Source: UMGS1613 sp963616135
Lineage (GTDB): Bacteria > Bacillota_I > Bacilli_A > RF39 > UBA660
DNA: 64,000 bases
Direction: 5' to 3'
Assembly: GCA_963616135.1 (NCBI GenBank)
Contig: CAVEJT010000001.1
Coordinates: 80,186-144,185 of the forward strand
Of the stretch, positions 25,201-34,586 are shown one piece after another (the stretch's first letter is position 1; the number at the start of each line of letters is the position of its first letter). The notes beneath the pieces are model-generated. The model worked only from the letters and a program-made list of their open reading frames with translations, made no database searches and had not been told where the DNA came from. A program made the translations under genes and the position numbers.

Positions 25201-25556
25201 AAGTTATAGGAGAATATAGTGCAGATGTAGAAAAAGGAACGGCTTTAATTGATATAAAATATGGAACAACTATTTTTATTAAGGAAAGTTCAGCACCTGA
25301 GGGATACCTATTAAGTCCAGAAGTTGTAAAAGTAAGTTTAAATAGTGAAGGACTTTTTGTTAATGATGAAAAGGTAGAAACTGATGAGGATCTAACTTAT
25401 AGTATTGCTTATCAAAACACATTATTACCAGTTATACAAGAAGGTGTACAAACTGGTTATGATAATAATATGCCTATTTATATAATAATAAGTGGAATAT
25501 CTTTATCTGGTGTAATAGCAATAGCACTTTCATTACGCAAAAAGAAAAGAAAATAA
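22230..25556 (+). CDS. wall-anchored protein: NlpC/P60-like domain plus Cna_B (SpaA) repeats
   Basis: 1108 residues starting at GTG behind GGAGAATATT. Residues 1-38 form a signal peptide (KKIGRKLKKVLNVVMVVGIL, cleavage near VNALA). Residues about 45-210 have a Cys (EVGTCTGLVTRTLNK) and a His (GSGHVGLIHIY) as in NlpC/P60-type hydrolases. Then six to seven Cna_B/prealbumin-like domains follow with E-box-like elements (KYVAFEHQSP, TTIFIKESSAPEGY). The C-terminus is VQTGYDNN, a membrane helix and KKKRK: a sorting signal with VQTG in place of LPXTG, probably for the class B sortase at 58259. Likely a cell-surface adhesin/hydrolase that aids mating contact. Confidence 0.8.
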   Translation: MKKKIGRKLKKVLNVVMVVGILISSFPITPFIPKVNALARVSGDKIIETAMSYSDWGYLEVGTCTGLVTRTLNKLGIGQSIVGIHPYDIDKPQPEGTGARYAPDKMYQNAINHPEDAVHIWSGYVKDVKANAHLFKNGDLVIQRPEDKANYTGSGHVGLIHIYNNTISMYGANGERNGVGDAILARDIMTRGTSIIINSLDYIHVFRLTKAEPEYATTTSEKSAQEVVDVSFYKTDHESGKPLSGVEVEFYRDDVKFATGITDENGYALSTSTTTYTATSSPKTYVTNWDYLGEEEQAEVDKRGAYHNLVDAQAAADSEALKSATDKASQTHKYSVVEVKTKTKYWLNPDNTTDSNSATGSGSISLSLSNERVKGTATLIKEDADVGYAQNEAEIDGALYGLYANENILDPADGSIIYNKDDEITRVRIENGQVQVEDLYLGSYYWLELTSSTGYKLNKNKEVFTLSYSSQNVKIVTSKSVSKEEVITGDFEIEKIITSGEESEIVKKEEGAEFIAVAKKYVDKYGDIETAWEHRNEFTDKEYDKLVTNKNGYDKSKQLAYGTYVVKQIKGQMDTELVENTFTFTVSKENQDTIKYIVNNRLFTSYVKLVKVDAETGKLITASNTSFKIKNADTGEYLTQKVADTTYDTWTTSDKGMIQLPLEVKAGNWILEEVVSPDNYLINKDGVSFKVTNTNIIETDSDGDPLLTVVMEDKAVKGQIKFKKYGEVLTGIEKDDNGNIKFVYEERPLEGMVVYVQADEDILDPADNSVIYKKGELVDVITTSSSGEALSKLLPLGKYVAFEHQSPNGMLIDTTQYKVSLDFADNETEVVMETISITNERQKVEANLTKLDSDTNTALEGVVFNLTAIKDIYSYDGKLLVKAGTLIEQGITGSDGGYIFKADLPISLDDETYFSITEEKQLEGYYKNDDAISVDTKYKGQNIEKVSNSQTVYNKIIKNYILINKVDSSTLENIVSKDFKFKVCADIECSKVIGEYSADVEKGTALIDIKYGTTIFIKESSAPEGYLLSPEVVKVSLNSEGLFVNDEKVETDEDLTYSIAYQNTLLPVIQEGVQTGYDNNMPIYIIISGISLSGVIAIALSLRKKKRK

Positions 25557-25581
25557 TTCTATTTATTGAAGGGAGCAAACA

Positions 25582-28500
25582 ATGATAAAAAAATATATTG
25601 CTATTGAGCATGAAAACTCCAGATATTGTAAAGGTGTTCCTTATATATCAAAAAAAGAATTTAAGAAAAATAAAAATAATTTAATTGTTGGAAAGACTAA
25701 GTTAAAAAAATATAAATCCAGTTCTGAAAATAAAGATCTGGATTTATTATTATTTAACGACAAAGAATTTGAAATAAAAGAAAGATTATTTGGATTTAAA
25801 AAAGGATACGTTTTTGTAGGTGATGATAAATATATTGCATTGAAAAGACGTATCCCTTTTCTTTTTTTACTACTTCTTTTATTAATAGTTTTTATTATGT
25901 TTAGATTTTTGATACCTTGTAGTAATCAGGAAGATAAACCTATTGTAGTACCAGTTCAAAAAGAGGTAATTATTTCTGAAGACAATGAGGATAAAGAAAC
26001 TATTAAAGAGGAGATTAAGGTTGAAAACCCAAATAAAGTTAAACCATCTTCAAAACAAGAATTATCAAAAGAATACAAAATTACATTTGATAGTAATGGT
26101 GGATATGGTAGCATGGAATCTATTATATGTAAATTAGACAACATTTGTATCTTAAACGAAAATAAATATACAAAAGAAGGATATAGTTTTCAAGGTTGGT
26201 CAACGAAAAATAATGGTGTAGCAGAATTTCAAGATAAAGCAGAATTAAAGAATTTGTCTTCTAAAAATGGTGATAATATAACTTTATATGCTGTATGGCA
26301 AATTAAATTTTATAAAATAACATTTTTGGATTATGATAAATCCATAATTCAACAAGACAAGTTAGAATACAATAGTAAAATTATTTTACCTGAAAATCCA
26401 ATTAGAAAAGGGTACACATTTAAAAATTGGGATAAAGAGTTATCCACAGTAAAAGAAAATCTAACTATTAATGCTTTATATGATATTGATAGTTATGATA
26501 TATCTTATAAATTAAATGGTGGAACGTTAGATGAAGCACCTACTAATTATAATATTGAAAGTGAAGATATAATAATTCCTTCACCTAAGAAGGTTGGTTA
26601 TTCATTTATAGGTTGGACAACACCAGATAATAAAGAACCTATAATAGACTATAAAATATCAACAGGTTCTGTTGATAATATAGAATTAGAAGCTAATTAT
26701 GATGCTAATATATATAATTTAATATTCAATTCAAAAGATAATAATGACTCTTTAATAAAAAGAAAAATTAAATTTGATTCTGAATATGGAATATTACCAG
26801 AAGTAGAAAAGGATGGTTATACTTTCAATGGTTGGAAAAATTCGAATGGTGACTTCGTATCAAGTGATACATTATATAATGTCCCTGAAGATACTAATTT
26901 ATATGCTGAATGGAATTTAATAACCTATGATATTAAATATAATCTTAACGGTGGAATGATAGATGAAGCACCTACTAACTATAATGTTGAAAGTGAAGAT
27001 ATAATAATCCCTTCACCTAAGAAGGTTGGTTATTCATTCATAGGTTGGACAACACCAGATAATAAAGAACCTAAAATAGATTATAAAATATCAACAGGCT
27101 CTATTGGTGATAAAGAGTTAACTGCAAATTATGAACCAATAGCTTATTATATTTCTTATAATTCATCTGAAGGTCAAGGTGAAATGGAAAAACAAGAATT
27201 TGCATATAATCAAACTTCTAAATTAAATAAGAATCAATTTACAAAAGAAGGATATACATTTATAGGATGGTCAACATCAATAGATGGAGATGTAATGTTT
27301 AATGATGAATCAGAAATATCCAATTTATCATCTAAAGACAAAGATGTGATTACTTTATATGCTAAATGGAAAATTATAAAGTTAAATGTAAAATATTATG
27401 ATCTGTTTGGAGCATTATTAAAGAGTGAAACAGTTGAATATGGAAATAAATCTGTTGCACCTGAAGATATGTTTATTGATGGTTATACTTTTGAGGGTTG
27501 GAATCCATCTCTTGGGGTAATAAGAGAGGATACCATATATAAAGCACAATATACCATTAATGAATATACAATTAAGTATAATTTTAATACTGGTAATAAT
27601 GATGATGCTCAAGAAATTAAATATAATGTAGAATCTGATATGATTACATTACCAACACCTACAAGAACTGGGTACACATTTTTAGGGTGGACTGGAAGCA
27701 ATGGATTAAAACCTCAATTAGAAGTGATAATTCATAAAGGTTCTATTGGCGATAAAACCTATAAAGCAAATTGGGTATCCAATTCATACAAAGTAAGTTT
27801 AAATGCAAATGGTGGAGTAGTAAATGAAGATTATATTATGATTTCTTATAATAGTTTATATGGAACTATACCGACACCTACAAGAGTTGGTTATACTTTT
27901 GAAGGTTGGTATTACAACGACACATTAATAACAGAAGATAGTATACAAGATAAGGAATTCGATCACGAATTAGTAGCTAACTGGAAAACTATACAATATG
28001 ATATAACTTATAATTTGGCTGGTGGGACAGCATCTCCATTACAAACAAGCTACAATATTGAAAGTGATTCATTTGTACTTCCAGTACCTACAAGAACAGG
28101 ATATACGTTTACAGGTTGGACTGGCACCGATTTAAGTTCATTATCTAAAAATGTGACTATAAATAAAGGAACAATTGGAAATAGAAGTTATACAGCAAAT
28201 TGGACTATTAATTATTATACAGTTAATTATTATGTAAATGGTTCTTTATGGGCTACTCGTTCAGTTGCATATAATACAGCACTTGAAAATTTAGATGCTC
28301 AAAGTGCATTAGATATTTATCATAAATTTAATTACTGGGAAGGTTGGGTAGATAAAATGCCAACAAATACAGTTAATTTATATGCTAACATTACAGAATC
28401 TTATTGTATGCTAATGACTGGACATGGACCTTATAAAAATGCTGAAGGATTGCTAAATGTCTTTAAATCAGCAGGTTGGACAGGAAGAATTGAGGAAGCA

Positions 28501-28713
28501 CCATCTGCTCCTGGATTTTACTGGGTAGTCACAGATTACACTTTAACAAGGGCACAAGCTGATATTCAGAGAGATTATATAGCAAATCATACTAATTATA
28601 CCAATTATAATTATCCATACTTATATTGGGTTGCTGTATCATGTACTAATGGTATAGGAGATACTTGGACTAGAAGTGTAGGAACTAAACAATTTACTAG
28701 TCAATATCAGTAA
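25582..28713 (+). CDS. membrane-anchored protein with InlB B-type repeats
   Basis: 1043 residues. A cytoplasmic N-terminus of about 90 residues precedes one membrane helix (about 92-112, FLFLLLLLLIVFIMFRFLI), so the rest is outside the cell. From about 165 to 900 there are about nine to ten Listeria-Bacteroides (Flg_new) repeats, each with NGG, GYxFxGW and YAxW-type motifs. Two are almost identical (residues about 306-375 and 448-517). The last 100 residues (MTGHGPYKNAEGLLNVFKSA) form a distinct domain of unknown role with three Cys. Start ATG 25582 behind AAGGGAGC. Probably a surface adhesin of the element, paired with the upstream anchored protein. Confidence 0.8.
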   Translation: MIKKYIAIEHENSRYCKGVPYISKKEFKKNKNNLIVGKTKLKKYKSSSENKDLDLLLFNDKEFEIKERLFGFKKGYVFVGDDKYIALKRRIPFLFLLLLLLIVFIMFRFLIPCSNQEDKPIVVPVQKEVIISEDNEDKETIKEEIKVENPNKVKPSSKQELSKEYKITFDSNGGYGSMESIICKLDNICILNENKYTKEGYSFQGWSTKNNGVAEFQDKAELKNLSSKNGDNITLYAVWQIKFYKITFLDYDKSIIQQDKLEYNSKIILPENPIRKGYTFKNWDKELSTVKENLTINALYDIDSYDISYKLNGGTLDEAPTNYNIESEDIIIPSPKKVGYSFIGWTTPDNKEPIIDYKISTGSVDNIELEANYDANIYNLIFNSKDNNDSLIKRKIKFDSEYGILPEVEKDGYTFNGWKNSNGDFVSSDTLYNVPEDTNLYAEWNLITYDIKYNLNGGMIDEAPTNYNVESEDIIIPSPKKVGYSFIGWTTPDNKEPKIDYKISTGSIGDKELTANYEPIAYYISYNSSEGQGEMEKQEFAYNQTSKLNKNQFTKEGYTFIGWSTSIDGDVMFNDESEISNLSSKDKDVITLYAKWKIIKLNVKYYDLFGALLKSETVEYGNKSVAPEDMFIDGYTFEGWNPSLGVIREDTIYKAQYTINEYTIKYNFNTGNNDDAQEIKYNVESDMITLPTPTRTGYTFLGWTGSNGLKPQLEVIIHKGSIGDKTYKANWVSNSYKVSLNANGGVVNEDYIMISYNSLYGTIPTPTRVGYTFEGWYYNDTLITEDSIQDKEFDHELVANWKTIQYDITYNLAGGTASPLQTSYNIESDSFVLPVPTRTGYTFTGWTGTDLSSLSKNVTINKGTIGNRSYTANWTINYYTVNYYVNGSLWATRSVAYNTALENLDAQSALDIYHKFNYWEGWVDKMPTNTVNLYANITESYCMLMTGHGPYKNAEGLLNVFKSAGWTGRIEEAPSAPGFYWVVTDYTLTRAQADIQRDYIANHTNYTNYNYPYLYWVAVSCTNGIGDTWTRSVGTKQFTSQYQ

Positions 28714-28736
28714 TAATAAGGAGGAACAACTGAAAT

Positions 28737-28868
28737 ATGGTAAATAAAATATTAATTTGTTTATTATTTTTATGTTTATTATTTCTTTTACTATTCCTAT
28801 ATTCATGTTGCGTTATTTCTGGAAGAATCTCAAGAGAGGAGGAAACTTTTGATGAATTTCAAAAATGA
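28737..28868 (+). CDS. small single-pass membrane protein (43 aa)
   Basis: ATG 28737 behind GGAGGAACAACTG, 43 codons to TGA 28866-28868. Residues 4-27 form a very hydrophobic helix rich in Leu, Phe and Cys (KILICLLFLCLLFLLLF), followed by an acidic tail (REEETFDEFQK). It overlaps the next gene's start by 17 nt, and the next Shine-Dalgarno (GAGGAGG) lies inside its tail, so translation is coupled. Function unknown; small membrane peptides are frequent in conjugation operons. Confidence 0.65.
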   Translation: MVNKILICLLFLCLLFLLLFLYSCCVISGRISREEETFDEFQK

Positions 28869-29274
28869 TTGGATAGAGAAAAATATTCTAAAAACATCTT
28901 CAAATAAAAATTACGAAGATTATCCAAATCAAATGAAAAAAGAGTTAGAAAAACAAGCAAATAAATTTGATTTTGAAATATTTTCATATCAAAAAGATCA
29001 TTATTTGATGGCAGCAGTTTTAAAAGATAAAAATGAGGATAGATTTATATCTATAATGATAAAGGATTTATCTTGTTTCAAAGAACGTACATATAAAGGT
29101 GTAGAACTTCGCTATATGAAAAATTCTAAAATGATAAGTAGAACTATTGTCACTCACACTTCTTGGAATGAAATAGGCATAACAGCTAGAAGAATACTTG
29201 AATGTAGAAAAAACTTAGAGAAACGTAATGAGGAAGATATAAAACAAAAGGAATTAGAAGAATTTGAAAGATAA
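28852..29274 (+). CDS. conjugation-operon protein, unknown function
   Basis: 140 residues from ATG 28852 behind GAGGAGGAAAC. No recognised domain. The central part alternates strands (FEIFSYQKDHYLMAAVLKDK, RFISIMIKDLSCF) and the C-terminus is a charged helix (KNLEKRNEEDIKQKELEEF). It is followed by a T-run and the recurrent GTTTAC-GTAAAC hairpin that opens the next gene block. Confidence 0.55.
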   Translation: MNFKNDWIEKNILKTSSNKNYEDYPNQMKKELEKQANKFDFEIFSYQKDHYLMAAVLKDKNEDRFISIMIKDLSCFKERTYKGVELRYMKNSKMISRTIVTHTSWNEIGITARRILECRKNLEKRNEEDIKQKELEEFER

Positions 29275-29291
29275 TTTTTTTTAAAACTAAT

Positions 29292-29307
29292 GTTTACTTG
29301 TGTAAAC
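29292..29307 (+). promoter_or_regulatory. recurrent 16-bp palindromic site, copy 1
   Basis: GTTTACTTGTGTAAAC: 6-bp inverted arms around TTGT, preceded by a run of eight T, 17 nt before ATG 29325. The same site occurs at 36568 and 44042. Operator or RNA hairpin. Confidence 0.65.
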
Positions 29308-29324
29308 AAAGAAAGGAATATCAA

Positions 29325-30191
29325 ATGAAAAGCATAAGTTTAGAAAAAAACGGTAAAAAAATAAGAATATTAGGAAATCAAGCGACTATTGATAGAGCAA
29401 CTCCTATTATTGATAGACTTAATTTAACAGGTATTGAATCAAAAGATAGATTATTAATTCAAAATTGTATTGATGATAATAAGATAGGTGCAACTATTTT
29501 ATATGATGGTAATACAGTTTATTCTTTCAACAAGATTGTGGATAAATATAAAAGGATTCAAAAAGACAATATGCTTTTGAATTTATCGGATGATTTATAT
29601 AAATTCTTTCTAAATGCTTGTGGTGATATTGCTCATTGTGATAAATCTGGATATATTTATTATTATGATAATGATTTTAGAAAATTAGAAAATACATTTT
29701 TAAAATATTGTAGATGCAATGATAGATTTTCAGATGTAAAAAGAATATTTAAAAAATTAAAAATAGGGCAATATTACGAAGATCGTGAAAGAATTGATCT
29801 TAATAAATTGAGTAAGAATGATGTAAAAAAAATTATTGAACAATGTAATTGGAATGTTTCAATTACAAATAAAAATGTCTGGGAATTGTCAATAAGAATA
29901 AATCCAAATTTCAAATTTTGTTTTGAAATAGATACAACTTATTTAAAAACAGGTGATATAATTAAATGCTTGATGGAATATTGTATTAAATTTGATGTAG
30001 ATGAATATATTGATATTCTTGTAAAGCAAAGAAATGGCAGTGGTTCTCCATCAGTTAGAACTATTGTCAATAATGCAGATATAATTTATTCAAAAATGCA
30101 ACAGTTTGCTATGGATTTATTATATTATGGAAGACTTGCAGCACAGAATTTAATCGAGAAGGAACAGGAAGATATTGAAATAGAAAGGTAG
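29325..30191 (+). CDS. conjugation-operon protein, unknown function
   Basis: 288 residues from ATG 29325 (AAAGGAATATCAA upstream), the first gene after hairpin copy 1. No recognised domain; it has a basic N-terminus (KNGKKIRILGNQATIDRATP), then a mixed alpha/beta body with several Cys (AHCDKSGYIYYYD, YCRCNDRF). It ends immediately before the GTG of the primase gene, suggesting co-translation and perhaps a shared role in DNA processing or establishment after transfer (inference). Confidence 0.55.
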   Translation: MKSISLEKNGKKIRILGNQATIDRATPIIDRLNLTGIESKDRLLIQNCIDDNKIGATILYDGNTVYSFNKIVDKYKRIQKDNMLLNLSDDLYKFFLNACGDIAHCDKSGYIYYYDNDFRKLENTFLKYCRCNDRFSDVKRIFKKLKIGQYYEDRERIDLNKLSKNDVKKIIEQCNWNVSITNKNVWELSIRINPNFKFCFEIDTTYLKTGDIIKCLMEYCIKFDVDEYIDILVKQRNGSGSPSVRTIVNNADIIYSKMQQFAMDLLYYGRLAAQNLIEKEQEDIEIER

Positions 30192-33100
30192 GTGACAAAT
30201 ATTAGTCTATATAGTGAAGTATTAAAACAAGCAAGTATTGTAGATGTATTGAACTATTATGGATTAAATTTAAATCATAATAAATGTTTATGTCCTTTTC
30301 ATAATGATAACAATCCTAGTTTGGTAGTTAATCCTAAAAAGAACATTGCAACATGTTTTGCATGTGGGACAGGTGGAAATGCTATTTCATTTGTTCAGAA
30401 GTATGAAAAAATTGTTAACAATAATGATATTTCTTTTAATGAGGCAATTACCAAAGTTGTATCAGAAATTTGTCATTTGAATATAGATGTATCTCATTTA
30501 AAAAAGAATAAATATAATAATAAGTATTTTGTATCTTCAAGAAGGTATACAGAAGATGAGCAAAAACTTTTACAACTAAATGAAAAACTAAATAAATTAT
30601 TTTCTTATAATTTGAGCGTATCTAAAGAACCTAAAGATTATTTATATAAAAGAAATATAACAGATAAGGATATGAAAGAAGTAAGTATGGGATTTGCTCC
30701 CAAAGGACAATTACTAAAAATTTCAGAAAAAAATGAAAATTATCCACGCCCTGAATTAATAGAACTCGGATATTTACGACACAATGATTATGGTGATTTG
30801 TACGAAACTTTTTCGGATAGAATCATGATTCCTATTCATGACGAAAAAGGAAATATAGTCACCTTTTGTGGTCGTACTATTAAAGATGAAACACCTAAAT
30901 ATTTACACACACATGAAACAAAAATTTTTCAAAAGAAAGAATTGCTATATAATTTTTCTAATGCTAAACCATTAGCATATAATAATGAATTAATTTTAGT
31001 AGAAGGTTATATGGATGTTGTAGGTGCTAAAAAAATAGGGTTTGAGAATGTAGCAGCATTAATGGGTACTGCAATTACTCCTGAGCATATAAAGTTGATT
31101 AAAAATAATCGTTCATCAATTACTTTGGCATTAGACAATGATTTTGATAAACAGGAAAATATAGGTAGAGCAAAAATGCTTCAACACATTCCTGTATTAT
31201 TAAATGAAGGTTTTAAGGTTGATGTAATAGACTTTTCTAAAATAGGTGACTATAAAGACTTTGGTGTTTTAGGAGAAAAAGAAATACCGTTTATGGAAGT
31301 CCAGAAAGCTAAAACTTCTGGATTTTCATTTTTACTAGATTATAAATATTTTAATAATTTAGAATTAAATGTTGAAAATATTTCTCTTGTATACAAACAA
31401 TTAAAACAAGATAAAATAATTAATAACACTTATGATGAATCATTATTCAAAGAATATTTATTAAATCGAACTGAGTACAATAAAAAAGAATTAGATGAAA
31501 TAATTTATCCAAAAAGAATAGAAGAAAAAGAAAGTGCTTTAAGTAAATTTAATTCAAAAGCTATGAGTAATTTTCTTTATTCTGAATTAAAATTGCAAAT
31601 AGATAAAATGGATGATGTAGTATTGTCTTCATATTACTTAAATTTTAAAGGTTCAGTTGAAAATAAATTAGTGTCTATATTTAATAAAGATCCTGAATTA
31701 TATTTAGATTATTCTACATCAACTTTGAATACTAAACTTTTATTGAATGAATTCTTAAAGGATAATAAAGAATATTCTGATTATGAAACTCTTAATCGTT
31801 TTAAATATAATTCTGTATTTGATAAAACCTATATTAAAAATTCAAAAGGAAGTGCAATGATAAAATTAAAAGATAATCAAAAGCAAATGGTAATAGATCA
31901 ATATGAGAATAGTTTATCTGATGAATCAAAATTGGCTTTAGAGGAAGTTGAAGAATTATATATTATTAATAGTATTGATGACCTTGATGGTATTTTAAAT
32001 TATGATAATAATACACTTAATATGATAAAAGATAATCTAAAAAACAGAATGTTTTTAAATAAAGATAAAATGGAATTTTTTAAATATGGAAATCTTTTTC
32101 CTAGTATTAATAAAGAATTTATAGATGATAAGTTTAAAGGTTCAACTGGTAATTTTAAAACAATATTATTTTATAATAATTTAGATAATAAATTGAATAT
32201 AGACAAAAGTAATGTTGTATCAGAAAAAGAGTTAAAAAAAACAGAAGAATCTAAATCAAAAGAAATGGATAAAACTAATGAAAGTATTATTAAAAGCGAT
32301 TATGAATTTTCAATTAACAAAATGTTATTGGTAGACTCTAAGGAAACTGATACACATTATTTTGTAAGAATACCATTTACAAGTGCTAAAGAATATTTTT
32401 ATATACCTAAAGATGAATGTTTAAAATCGGATAATGGAGATACTATTTTTACAAAGTTAAAATATGGACAATCCCATTCAATATACAATGTTGATGGTGA
32501 GTATATTGGTACAAAAAGTTTTGAAGAGTTAAAAGAAAATTGGGAAGATAAAACTAAAAAAAACGTAAGAGTTTTAGACAAAAATGAAGATGTGCAATCA
32601 GTCCCAAAAGAAGAAGACATTTTATATGACAATAGTTATATTTCAAAATATAAAGAACCTATATGTAAAATATATCATTCTAAAATATATTTAGAAACAG
32701 AAAAAGGATTTTATATTAAAACTGAAGATCCAAATATCCTACTATTTGCATTAAAGAAAATATGTAATTGGACAGATAATAAAAGTTATTTAATCATAGC
32801 ACCACGTAAGGGTATATTTAATAGTGGTATGTCTAAATATAGATTAACAGGATATAAAAAAGATTATGAAGGGAAATTATCTTTTTCTGAAATCAGTAAA
32901 TATGTTAAAGTATTTACACCTAGCAATTTGAAAAATAAGGAGATTTTAACTTTAGAGATTCCAAAAGTAAAATGTAGTTTTAAATCTAATTTTATAAAAG
33001 TACCATTGGTTATAGATAATTTAGAAGGATATATAGAAGTTAATTTAGTAAAGAGTAAGATTGATAAAGAGAAAGTAGTATTAGAATTTTTAAAGGATGA

Positions 33101-33257
33101 ACAAATTGGATTTCATAATATTAATGATGAATATATTAATCATTATACTAGTTCTAAAATAATAGATAGTTATAATAAAATGATTAATAATAAAATAATT
33201 CAATTTCCTAATTCTAAAGAAGTTGTTTATGACGTACCAGAAAAGGAGGCAGCATAA
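30192..33257 (+). CDS. DnaG-type DNA primase with unusual C-terminal extension
   Basis: 1021 residues starting at GTG, which directly follows the upstream TAG. CHC2 zinc finger at about 36-58 (CLCPFHNDNNPSLVV, then TCFACGTGGNA). The primase catalytic core spans about 130-350 with a Toprim segment LILVEGYMDVVGAKKIG and LALDNDFDKQ, where the usual DGDxAG is replaced by DNDFDK. Standard DnaG is about 600 residues; here about 350 extra residues follow, including a beta-rich segment (HYFVRIPFTSAKEYFYIPKD) that resembles the C-terminus of the relaxase at 53428. It likely primes the complementary strand of the transferred DNA in the recipient. Confidence 0.85.
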   Translation: MTNISLYSEVLKQASIVDVLNYYGLNLNHNKCLCPFHNDNNPSLVVNPKKNIATCFACGTGGNAISFVQKYEKIVNNNDISFNEAITKVVSEICHLNIDVSHLKKNKYNNKYFVSSRRYTEDEQKLLQLNEKLNKLFSYNLSVSKEPKDYLYKRNITDKDMKEVSMGFAPKGQLLKISEKNENYPRPELIELGYLRHNDYGDLYETFSDRIMIPIHDEKGNIVTFCGRTIKDETPKYLHTHETKIFQKKELLYNFSNAKPLAYNNELILVEGYMDVVGAKKIGFENVAALMGTAITPEHIKLIKNNRSSITLALDNDFDKQENIGRAKMLQHIPVLLNEGFKVDVIDFSKIGDYKDFGVLGEKEIPFMEVQKAKTSGFSFLLDYKYFNNLELNVENISLVYKQLKQDKIINNTYDESLFKEYLLNRTEYNKKELDEIIYPKRIEEKESALSKFNSKAMSNFLYSELKLQIDKMDDVVLSSYYLNFKGSVENKLVSIFNKDPELYLDYSTSTLNTKLLLNEFLKDNKEYSDYETLNRFKYNSVFDKTYIKNSKGSAMIKLKDNQKQMVIDQYENSLSDESKLALEEVEELYIINSIDDLDGILNYDNNTLNMIKDNLKNRMFLNKDKMEFFKYGNLFPSINKEFIDDKFKGSTGNFKTILFYNNLDNKLNIDKSNVVSEKELKKTEESKSKEMDKTNESIIKSDYEFSINKMLLVDSKETDTHYFVRIPFTSAKEYFYIPKDECLKSDNGDTIFTKLKYGQSHSIYNVDGEYIGTKSFEELKENWEDKTKKNVRVLDKNEDVQSVPKEEDILYDNSYISKYKEPICKIYHSKIYLETEKGFYIKTEDPNILLFALKKICNWTDNKSYLIIAPRKGIFNSGMSKYRLTGYKKDYEGKLSFSEISKYVKVFTPSNLKNKEILTLEIPKVKCSFKSNFIKVPLVIDNLEGYIEVNLVKSKIDKEKVVLEFLKDEQIGFHNINDEYINHYTSSKIIDSYNKMINNKIIQFPNSKEVVYDVPEKEAA

Positions 33258-34586
33258 ATGGATGGTAATGCTAAACACGATTTAGAGCATACTGCTGAAA
33301 AATCAGTATCAATGTCTGCAAAGATTAGTAAAATTTCTACCATTTTATTTGGTAGATTTTTAATAAAAGCAAATCGTTATTATCAAAAACACTTTTCTTC
33401 ATCTATGAGGGCTTTAAGAAAAGATGGGGCTACAAAAGAATTATGTGTATCTCCACCATTAACAAGGGCAGAAGTTAAACAGATTATAACTTCATGTCAT
33501 GAGAATAATATTCTTATGGGAATTAAAAAAATGCATCCAGATGGAGAATTAAGTAATAATAAATCTTTATATCAACAAGAAAAACTTGCTCATAATGAAA
33601 TTAAGTATAAGAAATGGGATGAAAGACGTAAGGCAACATCAAAGATAAAAATTTTAAATAAAATTTGTAAACATCAAGCAGATAAATATAAAAATATTTC
33701 AGCATATAATTTGAAATTATCTAATAGATGGTTGTCCTTTCAAGAGAAGACACGTAAAATAAAACCCTTAAATAAATATTGTAAGATGAAAGCAGATAAT
33801 TATAAAAATATTGCTATTCAAGAAAAAACAAAAGATGAAGAGGAACAATATGTTATTATTTTTAATAAAAGTAAATTATCATTTTTTAATGAACAATTAG
33901 CTAAAATACCACCTAATAGATTAAAGCAAGAAACAAAAAGTGATTTAGATGGTATAAATAATGAAGAAATAATTGATGATAGAAATATAGAACCTATGGT
34001 TTCAAGAGGTATGAATTTAAGTGTAAATGATCTTAATAAAATAGGTGAAGATTTTGGATCATGTCCTGTTAGAGATTATAGTAAAAATTATTGTATTCAA
34101 AAAATAACTAAGGAAGAATATTGTGAAATTAGAGAACAGTTATTTGAACTACCAAGTCATGGTGCTTGTGTTCTTAATGAAAAAGAAATGATAATAGCTA
34201 TTCGTTCTGAGGATTTAGATGAATATAGAGAATATGCTCCAGAAAGACCTATAAAGGAATATGGTTCATCTGGTGGTAGAGCAATAGAAAGTGAATCTAA
34301 TATTCATGATATTATGGAATTAGAAATAAATGATATTAAAAGATACAAAGAATTTAAAGAAACTTATTCATCTAAAGATTATGTGGCAGAAATTGCTCCG
34401 AATGGGAAAACTACTATATTATTAAAAGAAACGGATACAAAGAATCTTTTAGAAGAGAGTAAAAAAAAATCAAAAACAGAGGATTTAGTAAAAGAGGCAA
34501 ATGAATTAGCAGAAAAGAGTAAGACTGATAAAGTTATTGAAAATGTTGCACTAGAGCAGAAAGAAGAACAAGAAATTGATCGTTAA
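33258..34586 (+). CDS. DUF3801/PcfB-like conjugation protein
   Basis: 442 residues, basic, with coiled-coil-like middle (YKKWDERRKATSKIKILNK) and a Lys/Glu-rich tail. The C-terminal third contains ITKEEYCEIREQLFELPSHG and MIIAIRSEDLDEYREY. Position (between primase and coupling protein) and character match PcfB/DUF3801 proteins, which in pCF10-like systems bind the coupling protein and relaxosome. ATG 33258 lies right after the primase stop, behind AAAGGAGGC. The stop lies 10 nt inside the next gene. Assignment rests on context plus weak motif similarity. Confidence 0.5.
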   Translation: MDGNAKHDLEHTAEKSVSMSAKISKISTILFGRFLIKANRYYQKHFSSSMRALRKDGATKELCVSPPLTRAEVKQIITSCHENNILMGIKKMHPDGELSNNKSLYQQEKLAHNEIKYKKWDERRKATSKIKILNKICKHQADKYKNISAYNLKLSNRWLSFQEKTRKIKPLNKYCKMKADNYKNIAIQEKTKDEEEQYVIIFNKSKLSFFNEQLAKIPPNRLKQETKSDLDGINNEEIIDDRNIEPMVSRGMNLSVNDLNKIGEDFGSCPVRDYSKNYCIQKITKEEYCEIREQLFELPSHGACVLNEKEMIIAIRSEDLDEYREYAPERPIKEYGSSGGRAIESESNIHDIMELEINDIKRYKEFKETYSSKDYVAEIAPNGKTTILLKETDTKNLLEESKKKSKTEDLVKEANELAEKSKTDKVIENVALEQKEEQEIDR

